This document shows, piece by piece, positions 51,475 to 60,418 of a stretch of DNA of 64,000 bases. The number at the start of each line of letters is the position of its first letter. Position 1 is the first letter of the stretch. The DNA lies in NCBI RefSeq assembly GCF_014836425.1, contig NZ_JACSQW010000006.1, positions 35,266 through 99,265 of the forward strand. The letters run 5' to 3'. Both the position numbers and the translations under genes were made by a program. The DNA comes from Limosilactobacillus avistercoris (GTDB lineage: Bacteria > Bacillota > Bacilli > Lactobacillales > Lactobacillaceae). The notes under the pieces were generated by a model. That model searched no databases. It had not been told where the DNA came from and saw only the letters and a program-made list of their open reading frames with translations.

Positions 51475-52117
51475 CGTTAAACTCTTGCTTCTTCTTTTGA
51501 TCTCCCTTGAGATAAGCTTTACAGACAATCTTACTGTCAACTTAATCCTCATTGTCTGCCTCTTTATCGTCCTCCTTTTCCACCACCTTACTTGGCGACA
51601 ATTTTGGTGTTTAATGATAATTCCGCTAATTCCGGGAATTGCCGTTTTAATTACTATTGGTGGTTACGGGTCACCACATAATTGGCTTACGGGTTGGAGC
51701 ATGGTAAGTCGTTTTTACGTTTATGTCTTTGCCGGTGGCGTAATGACTTTCACTACTTCTCCCCTTCTTCTAGCTCGATCACTAGAACAGAATTTTCACT
51801 TACCAAGCAAATTTGCTTACGGGACCTTAGCTGCCTTAAATATTTTACCGAAAATTAAACAAACCGTTATTTCAATCAGGATTGCCGGTAAGATGCGTGG
51901 AATTAATCTTCATTGGTGGTCACCGAGACTCTATTTCAAGGCAATCCTTTCAGCAATCCGTTGGTCTGATCAGCTAGCACAAGCAATGAAAACTCATGGC
52001 TTTCGTGAGGGACAGCCGCGAACAACCGCCGTTAAAGTTTCTCTCTATTGGACAGATTGGATAATCCTGATTATTAGTATGGTATTACTACAATTCCTGC
52101 TAATTGCACTCCATTAA
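51464..52117 (+). CDS. ykoC: Thiamine/HMP ECF transporter, T-component YkoC
   Basis: A membrane protein of about 217 residues with four to five helices of the EcfT (CbiQ) family. The coupling motifs are visible as AGKMRGINL and KTHGFREG, the cytoplasmic helices that contact the ATPase. The start MNPSVKLLLL at 51464 is preceded by AGGAGG inside ykoD; an earlier start at 51404 is not supported. It links the S component to the ATPases. It is the last gene of the riboswitch operon. Confidence 0.88.
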   Translation: MNPSVKLLLLLLISLEISFTDNLTVNLILIVCLFIVLLFHHLTWRQFWCLMIIPLIPGIAVLITIGGYGSPHNWLTGWSMVSRFYVYVFAGGVMTFTTSPLLLARSLEQNFHLPSKFAYGTLAALNILPKIKQTVISIRIAGKMRGINLHWWSPRLYFKAILSAIRWSDQLAQAMKTHGFREGQPRTTAVKVSLYWTDWIILIISMVLLQFLLIALH

Positions 52118-52160
52118 GAGATCGGTCATAATTAAGAAAAAATAAATTGGAGATTTTACT

Positions 52161-52499
52161 ATGAATAATATTAGTTTATCTAAACGAATTATTGGTGCTC
52201 TTTCCTACCTCAGTATTCTCTTTCTTCCAGTAATCTTCCCACTAATCGTGTGGATAGTTGCTGGTCCAGAAAATCCTTGGGTTAAAAAGCAAGCTAAGGT
52301 AGCTTTTTGGACGCAAATTTTCCCATTGATTTACATTATCTTCTCACTATTATTTATTAGTGTTGCTGCTTGGCATTCAATGGTCGTGAACCTCGGTGCC
52401 TTCAGTGGTGTCTTGTTAACCTTTGCCCTCCTCATCGCATTAATTCTTTACATCTATAACATTGCAATGGCGGTAAAGGTTCTCCTCGGTCGTGAATAA
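52161..52499 (+). CDS. DUF4870-type small membrane protein
   Basis: A 112-residue protein with three hydrophobic helices. The pattern ALSYLSILFLPVIFPLIVW followed by VKKQAKVAFWTQI fits the DUF4870 (Tic20-like) family, of unknown function. It starts with a GGAG site and ends 30 bases before the antiporter gene, so the two may be cotranscribed. Confidence 0.72.
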   Translation: MNNISLSKRIIGALSYLSILFLPVIFPLIVWIVAGPENPWVKKQAKVAFWTQIFPLIYIIFSLLFISVAAWHSMVVNLGAFSGVLLTFALLIALILYIYNIAMAVKVLLGRE

Positions 52500-52529
52500 A
52501 GTGTCTCTTAGAAGGAGCTGAATAGGAAA

Positions 52530-54500
52530 ATGGACACTATTTTCACAATTTTTCTATTACTGACCGCCGTTGTCGTCGCAAATATCATTCACCTGGTTTA
52601 CCCCAAAATTCCCTTATCAATTTACCAAATTGCTGCCGGAATTCTGATGGCATCTTTACCGACTACTGCTACCGATTTTACAATGCACCCGGAGTTATTC
52701 ATGATGGCAGTGATCGCTCCATTGATGTTTAATGATGGCCAGAACCAGTCATTTAAGGTCCTCTCGAAAAACATTAAAAATATTCTGTCTTTAACTGTTA
52801 CCTTTGCTCTTGTTGCTGTAATTATTATTGGGACAGCCTTGCACTTTACCTTTCCACAAGTCTTTTCGCTCCCCCTTGCATTCATGCTGGCAGCAATTAT
52901 TACACCAACAGACGCGGTTGCTGTAAAATCACTCACCACTAACGTAACGATGCCTGAAAACGTTAATACCACACTAGAAGTTGAATCCCTATTCAACGAT
53001 GCTTCAGGTATTGTTCTGTTAGATCTTGCCTTAGCTGCCTTTACTTCTGGAACATTTTCCGTTACTCACGGTATCTGGTACTTTTCCTACGTTTTCTTTG
53101 GCGGAATTATCTTTGGGGCAATTATGGGAAACCTCTTGATCACACTCCGAATGAAGTTGATGAGCCGCCACGTTGATATTGGTTCAATCGTAATTCCCAT
53201 TAACGTAATGACACCAGTGGTTATCTACTGGTTAGCCGAAGAATTCCACTTTTCTGGTATCCTCGCTGTCGTTTCTGCCGGAATTATTCATAGTATCCTT
53301 TATGATCGGTTACGCTTAACCTCCGCAAAGATTCAAATGGCTACCAAAACTATCTGGTCAATTATCAGTGAGGCTTTAAACGGAATTGTTTTTGTCCTTC
53401 TTGGTCTTTTAATTCCCCAAGTAATTGGCCGGACAACACCAACCAATCTACTGAAACTCGTTGGTCTCGCTGTGGTTCTTTTCCTTGTAATGCTTATCCT
53501 TCGTTATGCCTGGGCTCGTTGGCGGCTAGTTAACCTTAAATCAAAGAAGGAAACCCGTAATCGTGATAGTTGGTTACTCGCACTTGGTGGTGTTCACGGG
53601 ACAATTACTCTCTCATTAGCGTTCTCCCTTCCAATTCTGGTACGTGAACGCCCCTTCGCCTTTCGAAATTCGATTATCCTTATTTCCGCACTGGTAATCC
53701 TAATCAGTATTATTGTTGCTGCGATTGCCTTTCCAATTATTTTGCCACGCAAAGCAAATGATTACAGTGCAACCGAATTCCATAATGCCCTGGTTAAAAC
53801 AGTTCAATACGCCATCGATGAATTAAAGGCAAATACTGAGGATCGAACTGAAAAGGCTATTATTATGGATCAATTGAGTAGTCAAATGACCCAATACCAC
53901 CGGATCAACGCTGATGTTTTTGAGAAGATTGCCCGCAAAACCCACCAATTAGAGTTAGAGGTTATCGAACAGCTTGCCGATGAAGAAAAGATCTCTGAAC
54001 GTCAGGCAGATTGGTACTCACGAATTGTGGCTCGTTCAATATATAATACGGGGAATCATACCTTCATGTCATTTGTTTCAACCGTTATTCACCGGATTAA
54101 GTGGCGAATTATCCGTCACAGGAATGCCAAAATTCAGGCTCAGCATCGCCGCCACCTTGAACAACAGCAACTCCATCCGGACCAGTTCATGTCATTTAAG
54201 AACGTCTTTAACCTCCTTAACCAGCGAATCAATAAATACCTCGATAAAGTTCAAACACCAAAGAACATCAATGAAATCACAATGATTCGCCGGGCCTACC
54301 TCCAGCGTTCTCATTTCTTTAATCGTGACTCTAAGGTTGACGATGACCGAATAAATGCCCTCTTCGTTGAGGCATTTCAACTTGAACACTCCTATGTTCA
54401 ACAAAACCTCGCTGATGGCAAGTTTTCTCAATCTCTTGCCAATGCCCTTAATGAACATATCTCTACCGATGAGCTTGTAATGGTTCAATCAATTGAATAG
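52530..54500 (+). CDS. CPA1-family Na+/H+ antiporter (NhaP/NhaK-like)
   Basis: A 656-residue protein: the first ~410 residues are 12 membrane helices, with LFNDASGIVLLDLALAAF (the ND motif) and AAIITPTDAVAVKSL. The C-terminal ~240 residues are cytoplasmic, charged and helical, and probably regulatory. It should exchange H+ for Na+ or K+ in pH and salt homeostasis. The ribosome binding site is AAGGAG. It ends at a terminator shared with the opposite-strand DUF1304 gene. Confidence 0.88.
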   Translation: MDTIFTIFLLLTAVVVANIIHLVYPKIPLSIYQIAAGILMASLPTTATDFTMHPELFMMAVIAPLMFNDGQNQSFKVLSKNIKNILSLTVTFALVAVIIIGTALHFTFPQVFSLPLAFMLAAIITPTDAVAVKSLTTNVTMPENVNTTLEVESLFNDASGIVLLDLALAAFTSGTFSVTHGIWYFSYVFFGGIIFGAIMGNLLITLRMKLMSRHVDIGSIVIPINVMTPVVIYWLAEEFHFSGILAVVSAGIIHSILYDRLRLTSAKIQMATKTIWSIISEALNGIVFVLLGLLIPQVIGRTTPTNLLKLVGLAVVLFLVMLILRYAWARWRLVNLKSKKETRNRDSWLLALGGVHGTITLSLAFSLPILVRERPFAFRNSIILISALVILISIIVAAIAFPIILPRKANDYSATEFHNALVKTVQYAIDELKANTEDRTEKAIIMDQLSSQMTQYHRINADVFEKIARKTHQLELEVIEQLADEEKISERQADWYSRIVARSIYNTGNHTFMSFVSTVIHRIKWRIIRHRNAKIQAQHRRHLEQQQLHPDQFMSFKNVFNLLNQRINKYLDKVQTPKNINEITMIRRAYLQRSHFFNRDSKVDDDRINALFVEAFQLEHSYVQQNLADGKFSQSLANALNEHISTDELVMVQSIE

Positions 54501-54541
54501 AAAAAATTCCCACAATCTCTACTGATCGTGGGAATTTTTTA
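54501..54541. terminator. Bidirectional terminator after the antiporter
   Basis: AAAAAATTCCCAC pairs with GTGGGAATTTTTT. Confidence 0.87.
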
Positions 54542-54551
54542 ATCCTATGTT

Positions 54552-54911
54552 TTATAAAGACAAGAGTAATCCAATAATTGCTGGAATAAATTGGAACAGC
54601 CAAATCTTCTTTGTTGCAGTTAGGGCACCATACAGTCCCACTACTGCAACAAAAAGTAATAATAAACGACCAACGAGAATTGCTGTCATCCCCGCAAAGA
54701 TAAATTGACTGACAATCAATGATAAACCAAGCATTCCGTTATAGATTCCCTGGTTAGCCATAGATATTCTTGCTGGTCTTTGCCGAAGGAAGTCCTCATC
54801 CATATCAAATGCCCTTGCTTGTTTTGCTGGACTAGCAAACATCTCCAAAAGCATGATTCCAAGATGTTCAATTCCAATTAAGATCGTTACAATTTCAAAT
54901 GTAATTCCCAA
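54552..54911 (-). CDS. DUF1304 family membrane protein
   Basis: A 119-residue protein with four helices. EHLGIMLLEMF near the start and ANQGIYNGMLG fit DUF1304, whose function is unknown. It ends close to the antiporter terminator and starts 15 bases after the stop of the alpha/beta hydrolase gene, so they probably form one operon. Confidence 0.82.
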   Translation of the reverse strand: MGITFEIVTILIGIEHLGIMLLEMFASPAKQARAFDMDEDFLRQRPARISMANQGIYNGMLGLSLIVSQFIFAGMTAILVGRLLLLFVAVVGLYGALTATKKIWLFQFIPAIIGLLLSL

Positions 54912-54926
54912 TTTTACTTCTCCCGT

Positions 54927-55907
54927 TTACTTTACATATTTTGCCAGGAACTTCTCAATATGATGTTGGTAAGCAGTTGGGTTATTAGCAAAGGATGAAG
55001 CATGTGCGGCACCTTTTACAACCCAAAGTTCTTTTGGCCCCCGACTTGCCTGATAATTTGAGTATACCATTTCTGTTGGTACAAAGTGATCCTTACTCCC
55101 GTGAATGAAGAGCATTGGACGGTGATTATGGTGCAAACTGTTCACTGCACTAGCCTCACCAATGTAAAAGCCATTTCGAACCCGATTCATCAAGCTTAGA
55201 ATCTTAATCAGGGGCCACCGAATTGACGTTGGGATGCTATACAAGTTCCCTGCTTCATAGTTTAATTCATCATTCAGATTGGTATAACCGCAATCTTCCA
55301 CGTATGCCTTTACCTGTTTTGGCATTTGGATCCCACTAGTCATCATCGTAGTAGCACCACCCATGCTGACACCAAAAATGACTACCTGACTATTTTGACC
55401 GTTATGGGCAATTAATTTTTTAGTCCATTTACGAACATCATACCGTTCCGGCCACCCATAACCGATATATTTCCCTTGACTTTGACCATGCGCTCGCACA
55501 TCAGGCATCAAGACATTGTAGCCCATCTGGTGAAAGAGTGTTGCGTATTCTCCCATTTTCTCCTTGTTTCCCATGAAGCCATGGAGGATCACCACATTTT
55601 TAGTCGTTTTATGTGCTGCCGGAATATAATCCGCGTCTAACCGGTAGTTCCTCGTTGCCGAAGTCATTACCCACTGTTGCTTTTTGGCATTTTTAAACCA
55701 CATTTTCTGGGTATAAAGTGGATCACTTTTTTCGATCTTTTGACTATTATTAATAAATGACTTATGCCCCGGTACCATTGCGACATGATAAAAGTACGTA
55801 CCTGCGCTAAATAACGCTACAACAATCACTAATATTACCGCAATAATCGTTCGTCGCAGCCAATGTTTTTGTTTCTTTTTTTGTTCTTCCAAATTGATTA
55901 ACCCCAT
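54927..55907 (-). CDS. Membrane-anchored alpha/beta hydrolase
   Basis: A 326-residue protein with an N-terminal membrane anchor (TIIAVILVIVVALFSAGTYF) and an extracellular hydrolase domain. The oxyanion region is VVILHGFMGNKEKM, the nucleophile Ser is in FGVSMGGATTM, the Asp is in GSKDHFVP and the His in KGAAHASSF. It is related to cell-surface esterases or peptidases of the YqkD type. The substrate is unknown. Together with the DUF1304 gene it forms a two-gene unit. Confidence 0.85.
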   Translation of the reverse strand: MGLINLEEQKKKQKHWLRRTIIAVILVIVVALFSAGTYFYHVAMVPGHKSFINNSQKIEKSDPLYTQKMWFKNAKKQQWVMTSATRNYRLDADYIPAAHKTTKNVVILHGFMGNKEKMGEYATLFHQMGYNVLMPDVRAHGQSQGKYIGYGWPERYDVRKWTKKLIAHNGQNSQVVIFGVSMGGATTMMTSGIQMPKQVKAYVEDCGYTNLNDELNYEAGNLYSIPTSIRWPLIKILSLMNRVRNGFYIGEASAVNSLHHNHRPMLFIHGSKDHFVPTEMVYSNYQASRGPKELWVVKGAAHASSFANNPTAYQHHIEKFLAKYVK

Positions 55908-56023
55908 GTTGCATTTTTATTAACGGTCCTGATTTTATCATAGAATATTTTTAATTGCACATTTTTCCACGAATCGTGGTTTCCAATGTTAAAATAAAGG
56001 TTAGTACTAAAGGGAGTGACTTG

Positions 56024-56437
56024 ATGTTTCCAGAAAGATTACGTGCCTTACGCAAAGGACAGAAAATCACATTAAAAGAATTAGCCGAACACCTTAACGA
56101 AAACCTTGGTCCAAATGAAAAGCCTAATACCGCATCACAAATCGGTAACTGGGAACGGGGAATTCGGACGCCATCTTACGTTGAAGCACGAAAATTAGCT
56201 GAATTTTTTGATGTCAGTCTTGACTACCTTACTGGGAAGTCTGATCGAGATGACTTTGATCTCGCTAAATTATTAATTTCTGCTCGCAACCTTACCTTTA
56301 ACCAAACTAACATTAGTAGTGATGACCGTTATGAAATCTTTCAATTAATTGACGGTTACTTAAAGGGACGGAACAACCGCCTTGATACTGATAAATTTTA
56401 TGGTAAGCAAGAGCAACTTAATTTAAAGCTAAAATAA
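56024..56437 (+). CDS. XRE-family transcriptional regulator
   Basis: A DNA-binding protein of about 137 residues with an N-terminal helix-turn-helix: ERLRALRKGQKITLKELAEH, then NTASQIGNWERGIRTPSY and VSLDYLTGKSDRDDF. The tail of ~70 residues is without a recognised fold. The start MFPERLRA at 56024 has AAAGGGAG before it; a longer open frame upstream has no site. It is followed nine bases later by a methyltransferase gene, so the two are probably linked. Confidence 0.83.
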   Translation: MFPERLRALRKGQKITLKELAEHLNENLGPNEKPNTASQIGNWERGIRTPSYVEARKLAEFFDVSLDYLTGKSDRDDFDLAKLLISARNLTFNQTNISSDDRYEIFQLIDGYLKGRNNRLDTDKFYGKQEQLNLKLK

Positions 56438-56446
56438 GGAGCAATT

Positions 56447-57304
56447 ATGAATCCAAAGCAATTAAAGAAGCTCAAAAAAAGAGTTAAAAAAGCCAAAAAG
56501 GTTGTCCAACAGCCTAAATACATTGAAGAATTAACTCAATATCGAGACTTGTTTGATCCCTTCCCTGAAGTTAAGTTCTTAATTAATAACGCTCTCGAAA
56601 GTGATCGGTTGTTAAAAAACGGTCTCTTGCCGCAACCATTACCACAACTTCTTCTTCCGGATGATATCCAGGATCAAATTTTCAAATACGTAAACCAACA
56701 TTACGCTAAGGGTGACGCACAAGGCGACGCGCTGTGGAATAAGTATTCAACGGTCCTTCCAAAGCTAGATAAGGCACTGCGAAACTTCCGTGACTATTTG
56801 GAAGACACCTATGGGATGTGGTCGTACGTTAATGCTCCCTTTGCTAAAGCTTTGTCGGATTACCTGGATGGTGAACCAGTTCTCGAGATTATGGCTGGTA
56901 ATGGCTACATTTCTAAGGGACTCCGGAATAATAATTCTACCCAAAAGATTTACACTACGGATAGTCAAGCCTGGATCAAGGAAAACGAAACCGGCAAACA
57001 CCCCGTTACTCAAATTGAAAAACTTGATGCGATCGAAGCAATTAAAAAATATGGTGACCAAGTTAAGTACGCAATCATGTCTTGGGCACCTGACAAGCAG
57101 GAAACAGATTGGGAAGTCCTCCAACTACTTAGAAAGGATTATCCTGAAGTTAACCTCCTCGTGATCGGTGAAAAGGATGGTGCAACCGACTCAAAGGCCT
57201 TTTGGACACAGGCAAAGTTAAGCCAGGACGACAAGCTTAAACAAGTTAACCGCTACCTCCACTCCTTTGACTTAATCGATGAACAAGTCTACCTCGCAAA
57301 GTAA
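56447..57304 (+). CDS. SAM-dependent methyltransferase-like protein
   Basis: A 285-residue soluble protein. A basic N-terminal helix (KQLKKLKKRVKKAKK) is followed by a helical region and, at about residue 143, a SAM-binding motif VLEIMAGNGYISKGL. The motif AIMSWAPDK lies in the later part. The substrate is not evident from the sequence. It is downstream of an XRE regulator with a 9-base gap, and a terminator follows. Confidence 0.68.
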   Translation: MNPKQLKKLKKRVKKAKKVVQQPKYIEELTQYRDLFDPFPEVKFLINNALESDRLLKNGLLPQPLPQLLLPDDIQDQIFKYVNQHYAKGDAQGDALWNKYSTVLPKLDKALRNFRDYLEDTYGMWSYVNAPFAKALSDYLDGEPVLEIMAGNGYISKGLRNNNSTQKIYTTDSQAWIKENETGKHPVTQIEKLDAIEAIKKYGDQVKYAIMSWAPDKQETDWEVLQLLRKDYPEVNLLVIGEKDGATDSKAFWTQAKLSQDDKLKQVNRYLHSFDLIDEQVYLAK

Positions 57305-57307
57305 ATT

Positions 57308-57338
57308 AAGAACCACTTCAATGTGGGTCTTTTTTTAT
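57308..57338 (+). terminator. Terminator of the XRE/methyltransferase unit
   Basis: AAGAACCAC pairs with GTGGGTCTT, followed by TTTTTT. Confidence 0.75.
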
Positions 57339-57429
57339 GACTGGTTATTCGATACAATATTGCAAGTTTAAAATTTTTAAAGAAAGGAAAACTGAACGAC
57401 ACAATGTCAGTCAGTAAGGGTTGAATACA

Positions 57430-58596
57430 ATGAAATACCGTCTTCAATCAATTTTATTCGTGTTTGTTGCGTTCATGCTTGGCTGTAATGAATACATGAT
57501 CGTTGGGGTCCTCCCCGATATCGCCGCTCAATATCATGATTCACTGTCACAGCTGGGGCTCCTCGTAACTGTCTTTGCACTTGTTTATGCCATTTTTACT
57601 CCAATTATTACTTCACTAGCAAACCGCTGGCGACGACACCATGTTTTGCTGGCTTTGATGGTTGTCTTTTTCATCGGTAACACCTGGACCGCCCTTGCTA
57701 GCAACTTTATTTCAATGCTCTTTTCACGGGTGTTAACAGCTACGGTTGCCGGGGCAATTATTTCAATTGTCTTGGTCATGGCTAGTTTTGTAGCGCCACG
57801 GGAAAAGCGCGCTAGTTTGGTTTCGTGGGTTTTTGCTGGATTTAGTATTGCTTCAGTTATCGGGATCCCAATTGGAACGGTAATTAGTACGACTTTCTCC
57901 TGGCACGATAGTTTCTGGATGATTTCTGGACTAACCCTTTTTGTCTTCGCAGCACTCGTTTGGTTAGTACCTCGTGATACTCCTCAATTTAAGAGTACCC
58001 TTAGTAAACAATTTACTCTTTTAAAGGATTCTCGAATCCTTCTTGGGGTTATTTTTATTGTTACTGTCTGTGCAGCCGACTATACTATTTATACCTATAT
58101 TCGTCCATTAATAACCAACGAAATGGGCTTTAGTAACACTTGGTTAAACTGGCTCCTCTTCGGGATGGGGATTTTCTTCATTATCGGTAATAAATTTGGT
58201 GGTTGGATCGCAGATAATGGTGGTGTTAACCGCCTCGGGATTATTTACATTGCCATGACGATCCTCTATCTCTTGTTCGGTCCACTACTCTCATTCAAGT
58301 GGGTTGCAATTACCATTGTGGCGCTTCTCTGTGTGGCCTTTTCTTCCTATGGTTCTTCAACCCAGTTAATGTTCCTTGACATTGCTGAAAAGGAATATCC
58401 GCAGTCATTAGACCTTGCGTCATCCCTTAACTCAATTTTTGCTAACATTGGGATTTCATTAGGTTCCTTTACCGCATCTCAAGCAGTTGCTTTAACACCA
58501 ATGCGGAATCTTGGTTATGTTGGTGCCGTATATAGTATTGCTGCAACAATTCTCGTATTTACTCTAAGTAAGAAGTACACTGCAAAACGATTTTAA
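57430..58596 (+). CDS. MFS transporter (DHA1, AraJ/YdhP-like)
   Basis: A membrane protein of 388 residues with 12 helices. The N terminus has LGCNEYMIVGVLPDIAAQY, a DHA1 family motif, and ITSLANRWRRHHVL is the MFS loop 2-3 motif. It could export sugars, drugs or other small molecules. The ATG at 57430 follows AAGGG by nine bases; an in-frame TTG at 57421 is not needed. It lies alone, followed by a palindrome and the IS1182-like element. Confidence 0.85.
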   Translation: MKYRLQSILFVFVAFMLGCNEYMIVGVLPDIAAQYHDSLSQLGLLVTVFALVYAIFTPIITSLANRWRRHHVLLALMVVFFIGNTWTALASNFISMLFSRVLTATVAGAIISIVLVMASFVAPREKRASLVSWVFAGFSIASVIGIPIGTVISTTFSWHDSFWMISGLTLFVFAALVWLVPRDTPQFKSTLSKQFTLLKDSRILLGVIFIVTVCAADYTIYTYIRPLITNEMGFSNTWLNWLLFGMGIFFIIGNKFGGWIADNGGVNRLGIIYIAMTILYLLFGPLLSFKWVAITIVALLCVAFSSYGSSTQLMFLDIAEKEYPQSLDLASSLNSIFANIGISLGSFTASQAVALTPMRNLGYVGAVYSIAATILVFTLSKKYTAKRF

Positions 58597-58636
58597 AAAA
58601 TAGAGGCTGGGAAAAAACTCTCAGTCCAAAATGAAA

Positions 58637-58678
58637 GCCGGACGATGAACCAAGATTTGATTCATCGTCCGGCTTCTT
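58637..58678. terminator. Hairpin between the MFS gene and the IS element
   Basis: GCCGGACGATGAA and TTCATCGTCCGGC form a perfect stem with a short T-rich tail (TTCTTAT). It may be the MFS terminator or part of the left end of the IS. Confidence 0.6.
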
Positions 58679-58747
58679 ATGTACACAGGAAATCGTTCCT
58701 GATATGATGTAATTATCCCTAAAAACAAACATAAAGGAGCGATTTTC

Positions 58748-60358
58748 ATGTATCAAAATTATATCACGGGACAAACAGAATTCGTACTAAATTATGACTA
58801 CAATGTGCCAAAAAATCATCTGGTTCGGTTAATTGATACTTTTGTCGATTCCATTCCACAAGAGGTTTTGTTAGAAGAGAACGTGGCCGTCACCGGCCGC
58901 CCACTTTCTCACCCTGCACTGATGTTAAAAATTCTGTTGTTTGCGTACTCTCGTCAAACTTATTCTGGCCGGAAAATAGAAACCTTGTTAGAAGAAAACT
59001 TACCAATGCGATGGTTAGCCCGTGATCATTCATACAGTTACCATACCATCAATAACTTTCGACGGAGTGAGCACGCCAGGAACCTAATAAAACGTACCTT
59101 TGTTTACTTTACTATGGCTCTTACGGACCATGGGCTAATTCAAAATGACGCAGTCTTTATTGATGGCACTAAGGTTGAAGCGGATGCCAACAAGTACTCG
59201 TTTACTTGGCGTCGGGCAATAGAAAAGTATCACGCTAAGTTGAGAGGAAAGACGGCTAGTATTTATGATGAGTTAGTAGAAAAGCAAGTCACCAAAGAGA
59301 TGAAACCAGAAATGATTGAATCTATCGATGGTATGGAATTAATGGCTGAAGAAGTGGAAAAAGAAGTCGCTAATCTAGATGAAGCCATTAAACAGGAGCC
59401 GAAGATAATTAAAGGTGGTTCAGTTAGAAAACGTCGGCGACGTTTTCTAAAGAAGCTTCGTCGTCAACTGAGAGAAGACTTAATTCCACGGGCTAAAAAA
59501 TATGAACGTGTCGAAGATATTTTTCAAGGACGAAATAGCTTTTCAAAAACAGACCACGACGCAACTTTTATGTGCATGAAAGAAGATCCGATGATGAACT
59601 GAGAACTCAAACCCGGATATAATCTTCAGATCGCCACGCATAATCAGTTTGTTCTTGATTATGCTTTATTTTCCAATCCTACAGATACTAGGACTTTAGT
59701 ACCATTTCTCAAGCAATTCCATGGCTTGGATTTCTTTACACACGTGGTAGCTGATGCTGGTTACGGTAGTGAATATAATTACACAACACTGCTTGACCAA
59801 TTCGATAAGCAACCACTCATTCCATACACTACTTATCAAAAAGAGCAGAAGCGTAAGTTCAAAAATGATTCAACAAAATCTCAGAATTGGCAGTACAATG
59901 CCGAGGATGACTACTATATTGATCATTTAGGCGTTCGCTTCAGTTTTTATCGCTATAGTAAACGAACTGATAAGTATGGATTTAAGCGCGATTTTAAACT
60001 CTATCGTGCCGACACACACCAATTATCAGAAAAGTTAGATCAGTTAGCTAAAACACCAGGTAAGCGTCAGCGCTACATCCAGGTTAATCCAACTTGGAAT
60101 TATTACAAGGCAAAAGTCAAAGAGACCCTCTCAAGCGATGAAGGTAAGATGATCTATCGTCGACGCAAGTTCGACGTTGAACCAGTCTTTGGTCGCATGA
60201 AGAGGGATTTTGGCGTACGCCGAACTCATTTGCGCGGCCAACGGGCTGTGGAAAATGATGTCGGATTAACCTTAATGGCATTGAACTTAACGAAATTAGG
60301 TAAAACGATCAACCAATTAAGACTCTTTTTATCTCCCTTCTTTCATTGCAGGTGTTAA
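58748..60358 (+). pseudogene. IS1182-family transposase, interrupted by an in-frame TGA
   Basis: An N-terminal DUF772-like domain (MYQNYITGQTEFVLNYDYNV) and a DDE domain (VFIDGTKVEADANKYSF, VVADAGYGSEYN, and RRRKFDVEPVFGRMKRD) identify an IS1182-family transposase. The two open pieces 58748-59602 and 59726-60358 are in the same frame, and the sequence between continues ELKPGYNLQIATHNQF, so the only break is the TGA at 59600-59602. The C-terminal tail LSPFFHCRC and the missing right inverted repeat suggest truncation at the right end. It is mobile DNA remnant, not likely active. Confidence 0.85.
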
Positions 60359-60374
60359 TTTGAAGCACTATAAT
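60346..60374 (+). promoter_or_regulatory. Promoter of the adhesin, overlapping the IS end
   Basis: TTGCAG (60346-60351), 17 bases, TATAAT (60369-60374). The -35 element lies within the last codons of the transposase reading frame, so the IS remnant may supply half of this promoter. The ribosome binding site GGGAGG is at about 60401. Confidence 0.6.
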
Positions 60375-60418
60375 GAACGTGTAATTATATATTTTAAACA
60401 GGGAGGATAATAGTACAC

